From assembly GCA_028281885.1 (NCBI GenBank), contig JANQJA010000015.1, positions 1 through 36,304 of the forward strand: DNA of 36,304 nucleotides, written 5' to 3'. Position 1 is the stretch's first letter, and every line of letters starts with the position of its first letter. The notes under the pieces were generated by a model. It was not told where the DNA came from. It did not search any database and was given only the letters and a program-made list of their open reading frames with translations. Shown one piece after another: positions 32,093 to 36,304 of the stretch. The position numbers were made by a program, and so were the translations under genes. This stretch comes from Pseudomonadales bacterium. Its GTDB lineage: Bacteria; Pseudomonadota; Gammaproteobacteria; Pseudomonadales; Azotimanducaceae.

Positions 32093-32762
32093 GTATTACA
32101 GCACCGTTGATGACGGGATTGTTGGCGGCGAATTCAATCGCAGTGGCGATTTCATCGGGATTGACCAGGCGGTTGTAGGCGCAGGTCGCTGAAATTGCAT
32201 TGATGACTGACTCATCTCCACCGACATGGGTGCGAAGCATCTCAGTATCGGTGAAGCCGGGGCAAATGCATGCGGTGTGAATCTGCCTGCCGACCAGGTC
32301 CTGACAGGTAGCGCGCATCATACCGACGATGGCGTGTTTGCTGACGACGTAGCTGTGTGATGCGGGAACTGCTTTTTCCGCCAGCGTTGATCCTACATAG
32401 ATGATGCTGGAACCTGCGGTCATTTTCGGGACTACAAGCTGATTCAGGATGTTCGGTGCCAGTACATTGATGGTCAGGATGTCCTGTAGAGAATCCGGAT
32501 CGGTATCGCCTACGCGATCGTTGACGAGTTTGGCTGCGTTGTGGACCAGGCAGATTTCACCAGGATCAAGAATCAGGTCAAGGAGCTCATCGAGTTGTTC
32601 CTGCGTGTCGCTTAGGGAGAGATCAACGGAATGATTTTCGATGCGGTCGTCAGGTGCGGGTGTTCGTGAAATGTTGATCACGCGAAAGCCTGAATCAGCA
32701 AATCGCTGGGCGGTTTTGAATCCGATGCCTTTGCTGGCGCCTGTGATCAGCAGCGTCTTCAT
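32064..32762 (-). CDS. Short-chain dehydrogenase/reductase
   Basis: The 232-residue classical SDR has the cofactor motif TGASKGIGF, the NAA motif in VHNAAK, the catalytic Ser in YVGSTL, and Y-V-V-S-K (YxxxK), followed by CPGFTDTEM. Arg after the Rossmann strand (NISRTP) favours NADP(H). It lies between a pterin-synthase-like gene (4-bp overlap) and the queuosine-precursor transporter, so a sepiapterin- or dihydropteridine-reductase-like role is plausible, but that is inferred from context only. Confidence 0.9.
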   Translation of the reverse strand: MKTLLITGASKGIGFKTAQRFADSGFRVINISRTPAPDDRIENHSVDLSLSDTQEQLDELLDLILDPGEICLVHNAAKLVNDRVGDTDPDSLQDILTINVLAPNILNQLVVPKMTAGSSIIYVGSTLAEKAVPASHSYVVSKHAIVGMMRATCQDLVGRQIHTACICPGFTDTEMLRTHVGGDESVINAISATCAYNRLVNPDEIATAIEFAANNPVINGAVIHANLGQIER

Positions 32763-33280
32763 GATCGATGCCAGCTGGCCTGACCGGATTGCCCCGGGCT
32801 GGATGAAATAGTCACGGTAAGCTCCTCGATGTCACGTTGATCAAGCGACTCGTGTTTCAGCAGACGCTCGAGAAAATAGTGTGAAAATTCCTCGACCGTT
32901 GTGTTGGCGACGGGCATGGCTTTTACATCCCGGGGCAGAAAGGGAATCTTCTCATCGTTAAACACCGCAACGACGTAATCTCCTTCCGTGGTGATTTGAA
33001 GATAAGGGGACTTCTCCGGGAGTATCATTTTTTCGTCCAGCTCAGCGCACAGGTCGCGAATCGAGTCTTTCAGAATGCCGTAATCAAACATGAGCCCGTC
33101 TGCGTCGATGGGCGCGACGACGGAGCAGGATACCTGGTAATTGTGGCCATGCAGATCTTCTCTCTCGGTGGCCGAGAAGATCGTGAAGTGCGCAATGGAA
33201 AAGTTGTGCGCTTGTTTGGAGACTTCGATTCTGCCGAGTCGCGCCTTCACGACTAGTGCCCGATTCCGCGAAAGCTGCAT
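32759..33280 (-). CDS. 6-pyruvoyl-tetrahydropterin synthase / QueD family protein, atypical active site
   Basis: From ATG 33280 the protein is 173 residues, a single T-fold domain. Three zinc-ligand histidines are present: H31 in FSIAHF and H44/H46 in LHGHNY. The segment before the histidines reads T-E-R-E41-D-L-HGH: the catalytic Cys of QueD and classical PTPS (C-x3-HGH) is Arg40, and the E-x2-HGH form is that of PTPS-III enzymes, which make 6-hydroxymethyl-dihydropterin. The C-terminal strand reads VTISSSPGQSG where most members have a pterin-anchoring Glu. So the fold is clear but the reaction is not. The longer open frame upstream overlaps the phosphotransferase gene and is rejected; the ribosome binding site is weak. 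First gene of the leftward operon. Confidence 0.82.
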   Translation of the reverse strand: MQLSRNRALVVKARLGRIEVSKQAHNFSIAHFTIFSATEREDLHGHNYQVSCSVVAPIDADGLMFDYGILKDSIRDLCAELDEKMILPEKSPYLQITTEGDYVVAVFNDEKIPFLPRDVKAMPVANTTVEEFSHYFLERLLKHESLDQRDIEELTVTISSSPGQSGQASWHRS

Positions 33281-33349
33281 CTTAACCCAGAGTTTTTGCG
33301 TTTGCAGTGTTGCCGATTCACTGGATCGTGTCAGACTCAGGCGCAGGCC

Positions 33350-33356
33350 GGAGGAG
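33350..33356 (+). promoter_or_regulatory. Ribosome binding site deciding the phosphotransferase start
   Basis: GGAGGAG four bases before ATG 33361. It favours that start over an in-frame ATG at 33307, which has no such site and would push the protein into the divergent gap. Confidence 0.7.
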
Positions 33357-33360
33357 TCGA

Positions 33361-34575
33361 ATGGAACAAGGGGTGCCGCTCTCGAAGGATGAAGTAACAG
33401 CTTCGTATCTGACGAGGGTGCTTCGTCGTTCCGGCTGGTTGTCCGAGGGAGAAGTTTCCTCGGTGGGCAAAACATTGATTGGCGATGGCGCAGGTTTCAT
33501 GGGGGATGTGGTCGATCTGCGGCTTGAATACTCGCCGGGTTCGGTGGCGGAATCAGGTCACTGCGTCCTTAAGATACCGACGGCATCAGGCAATCGAAAG
33601 ATCGGGGAATCTCTTGGCGTCTATGAGCGCGAGATTCGGTTCTATCTTGAGTTCGGCGATCAATTCCCCATTCGAATTCCCAGACTCGTATACGGGACTA
33701 TGAGCGGAAACACTGATCCGAAGCGCGGGATCAGGATGCTGTCGTTGCTCGATCGACTACCGCTTTGGATGGTTCGTTTGCTGCTCCCTCTGTCTCAAAT
33801 GCGCAAACGAGATGGAACGACGGCAAGGTACCTGTTGCTGATAGAGCATCTCGGCACATTGCGGGGAGGCGACCAGGTCGCCGGATGTTCGCCTTCGGAT
33901 GCGAAGCGTGTCGTAGAATCGATGGCGAGGATGCATGCCTGTTTCTGGCAGAGTCCGGTACTCGAAACCCTGCCCTGGCTTGTCCCTGTCAGGCTGACCC
34001 GGAAGCTCTTTCATGTCCTTTTTTTGAAATCGGTCGAGCCATTCAAAGCACGTCGCGGTGGCATGCTTTCTCCAGGCGCGCTGTACTGGCTGAACTGGCT
34101 CGGGCAAAACTACTTCGACATGATTGATTGGGTTTGTTCGGGACCGCAGACGCTGTTACATGGTGATTTCAGGCTGGATAACCTCGCGTTCGATGATGAA
34201 AAGAACGAAATCGTGCTGTTTGATTGGCAGACGGTGGGTATCGGTAACGCGGGAGTTGATCTGGGGTACTTTCTGAGTGCGTCCCTGGACCAGTTAACCA
34301 CGCCCTTGCTGGATGAGATGCTTGAGGCATACCGGCAGACATTGCATCAGTCGGGCGTCAGCGTATCTCTGGAACAATTGCGCCATGACTTTGGCGCAGG
34401 GGTGTTAATGATGTTCCACCGAATCGTATCCGCGGATTTTCAGGATCTGCTGGATCTGGGTGAGGGGCGTGGCCAGGACCTGGTAACGACCTGGATTGGG
34501 CGAATGTCTGTCCTGCTGGATCTGATCGAACTGGATATCAGACAGCCTCGACAGAGACTGGAATCCCCGTCATAA
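33361..34575 (+). CDS. Aminoglycoside-phosphotransferase-like kinase
   Basis: The 404-residue protein kinase-like fold has the N-lobe Lys in HCVLKIP, a Glu in SLGVYEREIRFY, the catalytic loop LLHGDFRLDNLAF (HGDxxxxN) and the metal-binding Asp in LFDWQTVGIG. It belongs to the APH/choline-kinase/ecdysteroid-kinase-like group, whose members phosphorylate small alcohols, sugars or steroids; close family members occur in steroid- and lipid-degrading proteobacteria. No evidence for antibiotic resistance. Divergent from the pterin-synthase-like gene by 80 bp; its 3' end overlaps the molybdoenzyme gene by 38 bp. Confidence 0.88.
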   Translation: MEQGVPLSKDEVTASYLTRVLRRSGWLSEGEVSSVGKTLIGDGAGFMGDVVDLRLEYSPGSVAESGHCVLKIPTASGNRKIGESLGVYEREIRFYLEFGDQFPIRIPRLVYGTMSGNTDPKRGIRMLSLLDRLPLWMVRLLLPLSQMRKRDGTTARYLLLIEHLGTLRGGDQVAGCSPSDAKRVVESMARMHACFWQSPVLETLPWLVPVRLTRKLFHVLFLKSVEPFKARRGGMLSPGALYWLNWLGQNYFDMIDWVCSGPQTLLHGDFRLDNLAFDDEKNEIVLFDWQTVGIGNAGVDLGYFLSASLDQLTTPLLDEMLEAYRQTLHQSGVSVSLEQLRHDFGAGVLMMFHRIVSADFQDLLDLGEGRGQDLVTTWIGRMSVLLDLIELDIRQPRQRLESPS

Positions 34576-36304
34576 ATGCCATATTGCTGATCTTTTCGAA
34601 CGAGCCAGGACCGCTGGGCAACAGATCGTTGCTGCTGACGCCTGGCGCGCTCCTTGCCACCTGCATACCGGTATTCTGGTGTCCCCATCCGTGGGTCATG
34701 GCGACGGTGCCGGGCTTGAGATCATTGTCGATTGCGACGATCGTTTCGATGGAACCGAATTCGTTGTGAACTCTTACCGATGAACCGTCGCCCAGATTCC
34801 GACCCCGGGCATCATCCGGATGCATGTAGACGGGGTTGGTCAGATGTCCCTTGCGTTTCAGTTTCTTAACGTTGTGCATCCAGCTGTTGACCATGTAATT
34901 GGTTCGCCGGGTGATCATCTTGAGAGGGTGCGCCTTCGTGCTGCGTTCTTCCGCGAAGATGGTGTGGCATCGCTCGATAGCTTCGGCAAAGTTCGTCGGG
35001 TAGCAGTCGATCCGTCCGGACTCGGTCTGTACCCATCGGTTGAAGAACTCGCCGGGTTTCGGTTGATCCAGTACCAACGTCTGGGAGGGAAGCGACTGGA
35101 GTTCCTCGAGCGTCGTATTGCTGTGCTTCAGCATGTGCGAAAGACGGCCCCAGAGACCGTATCTTTCATGAGCCTCATCGTAGGGAAAATCGCCTTCGTC
35201 GAGAATTGTCTCGAATCCCTGGGCCTGCGCGATCCTGCTGAAGATCCACCACTCGGGTTTTCGCTCCGCCTTGGGTGGCACGATGTAATCCGTGTACTGG
35301 ACGAACGGCTGTCGCTGCATGCCCAAACCACACATGTTGATGTCTGGTCGTTCAAACATGTCCGTCGCCGGTAGCAGATAGTCCGCATAGTGCGCAGTCG
35401 CATTGTCATAGAGGTCCACCACGACCAGCAGGTCGAGGGACGCAATCGCTCTTCTCATTCGTTCGCCGCCGCCGATGGACAACAGGGGATTGCCGGAAGT
35501 GACGATCAGCGCCCGAATCGGTGACTGATCGGTAAGAATCATGTCCGCCAACAGATTACCAGGCAGCGAACCGCGCATGCGACGAATGTCGCCGAATGAT
35601 GTTTCGTCGTATCTGACCTCACCCTGCAACCGGCCCGCCTTGGCGGCGGGATAGAACCCCGGTGCATAGACGTTGCCGCCTGGTTGATCAAAGTTGCCCG
35701 TGACGAGACTCAGCATCTGCATGAGCCAGTAGGTCAGCGTGCCCTGGCGTCCCATGTTGGCGCCGGTAGACATATAGACCGCAGCACGGTCGGCGGTGGC
35801 GAAGTCATCGGCCAGTTGCGTGATGTCGGCGGCGGGGATACCCACCACATTGGCAACGGCCTCGGGCGTGAATTCGCTGATGAATTCGATGAGGCCATCG
35901 AGATTGTCGGCAGTCTCGTCCAGGCGATCCGTCGCGAACCTACCGGTTGCGTGCAGATGATTGAGCATCGCTGCCATCAGATAGACATCGCTGTCCGGGT
36001 TGATCTGGATAAGGTTACCAATCCCGGCGACCGATTCGGTTCGTCTGGGATCGACGAAACGGATGCGGGCGCCACGCTGTTTTGCTTCTCGCAAAACCTG
36101 CATTGGGTCGGCGATAGAAATGAAGCTCATGTGAGAGACCCGGGGGTTTGAACCAAAGACCAGCAGGAAGTCGGTGTGATCGATATCCGGAATCGGGTGA
36201 ATCGTGCTCGAGCCAAATACCGCTTCTCCGGCGGCGAACTTGTTCGAACAGTCCTGAGTGCCAGCACCGAAGCGACGTCGGATCCCGTTGGCGAGGGCAA
36301 AGGG
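34538..36304 (-). CDS. Molybdopterin-dependent oxidoreductase, 5' end outside window
   Basis: The frame is open to the right edge; 588 C-terminal residues are visible. The first part includes FGAGTQDCSNKFAAGEAVFGS, where the Cys is a likely molybdenum ligand, then FLLVFGSNPRVSHMS and the VDPRRTES segment of bis-MGD enzymes. IVTSGNPLLSIGGG and DLYDNATAHYADYLLPATDMFERPD follow, and the C-terminal domain (YMHPDDARGRNLGDGSSVRV, MTHGWGHQNTG) is the dinucleotide-binding barrel of the DMSO-reductase superfamily. Closest by feel to formate-dehydrogenase/polysulfide-reductase-like catalytic subunits of unknown substrate. The iron-sulfur N-terminus, any signal peptide and partner subunits lie outside the window. 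Confidence 0.9.
   Translation of the reverse strand, partial: PFALANGIRRRFGAGTQDCSNKFAAGEAVFGSSTIHPIPDIDHTDFLLVFGSNPRVSHMSFISIADPMQVLREAKQRGARIRFVDPRRTESVAGIGNLIQINPDSDVYLMAAMLNHLHATGRFATDRLDETADNLDGLIEFISEFTPEAVANVVGIPAADITQLADDFATADRAAVYMSTGANMGRQGTLTYWLMQMLSLVTGNFDQPGGNVYAPGFYPAAKAGRLQGEVRYDETSFGDIRRMRGSLPGNLLADMILTDQSPIRALIVTSGNPLLSIGGGERMRRAIASLDLLVVVDLYDNATAHYADYLLPATDMFERPDINMCGLGMQRQPFVQYTDYIVPPKAERKPEWWIFSRIAQAQGFETILDEGDFPYDEAHERYGLWGRLSHMLKHSNTTLEELQSLPSQTLVLDQPKPGEFFNRWVQTESGRIDCYPTNFAEAIERCHTIFAEERSTKAHPLKMITRRTNYMVNSWMHNVKKLKRKGHLTNPVYMHPDDARGRNLGDGSSVRVHNEFGSIETIVAIDNDLKPGTVAMTHGWGHQNTGMQVARSAPGVSSNDLLPSGPGSFEKISNMAFMTGIPVSVEAV

Noticed and set aside
32759..33280. Assignment as canonical QueD
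   Set aside because: The catalytic Cys of the C-x3-HGH motif is absent, so only the fold family is claimed despite the nearby queuosine-precursor transporter.
33361..34575. Aminoglycoside resistance gene
   Set aside because: It has the kinase motifs of the broad APH fold, but the length and surrounding sequence fit the ecdysteroid-kinase-like group of unknown small-molecule kinases.

Overview
The window looks like a chromosomal segment of a free-living, probably marine, gammaproteobacterium. The basis is family content only: a periplasmic MsrA/MsrB pair, MATE pump, PdxH, CoaE, Hsp20, many acyl-CoA enzymes, FecR and CFI-box surface proteins, and moderately high GC with very short intergenic gaps. 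No marker gene is present that would fix the taxon.

Layout. 1-1000: the 3' part of an IS481-like transposase with two terminal 18-bp repeats, ending about a dozen bases from the CCA end of a tRNA-Arg(UCG) gene; a decayed copy of the tRNA 5' half plus its leader lies just upstream of the intact gene. 1050-4136: an avidin-family protein with no signal peptide, convergent with a radical SAM / ArsM-type arsenite methyltransferase pair, then pdxH. 4253-7674: patatin-like lipase and rhamnosyltransferase-type GT2 (ATGA overlap), convergent with a MATE transporter. 7745-9064: hsp20 with terminator and candidate heat-shock promoter, then about 800 bases without a convincing gene. That gap holds two perfect DnaA boxes beside an AT-rich tract and, on the + strand, a roughly 500-nt sequence dense in strong hairpins that ends in a textbook terminator; I read it as an unidentified large structured RNA. 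9083-13198: globin, PHP phosphoesterase, two hot-dog (MaoC-like) genes, coaE, a CinA C-domain amidase and a double-hot-dog thioesterase.

13195-14791: exported MsrA and MsrB, and a small orphan protein. 14760-19765: a surface-protein locus in which a beta-barrel protein and a 1119-residue CFI-box-CTERM protein overlap in one direction, while a FecR-domain lipoprotein starts only 24 bases away in the other. 19796-23012: TesB-like thioesterase, zinc metallopeptidase, small four-helix membrane protein, GST. 23053-26037: a 994-residue membrane-anchored protein with about 20 tandem YD-like repeats. 26236-28610: acyl-CoA dehydrogenase and a divergent quinone oxidoreductase.

33280-28615 (- strand): a tightly packed six-gene operon (pterin-synthase-like protein, SDR, queuosine-precursor transporter, DUF924, TTC38-type TPR protein, enoyl-CoA hydratase). 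A phosphotransferase diverges from it, and a truncated molybdopterin oxidoreductase runs off the right edge.

Functional themes are organoarsenical chemistry, acyl-CoA metabolism, periplasmic oxidative repair and surface display. The strongest candidates for undescribed biology are the structured RNA, the CFI-box/barrel/FecR locus, the YD-repeat membrane protein, the leaderless avidin and the pterin-synthase paralogue with an altered active site.
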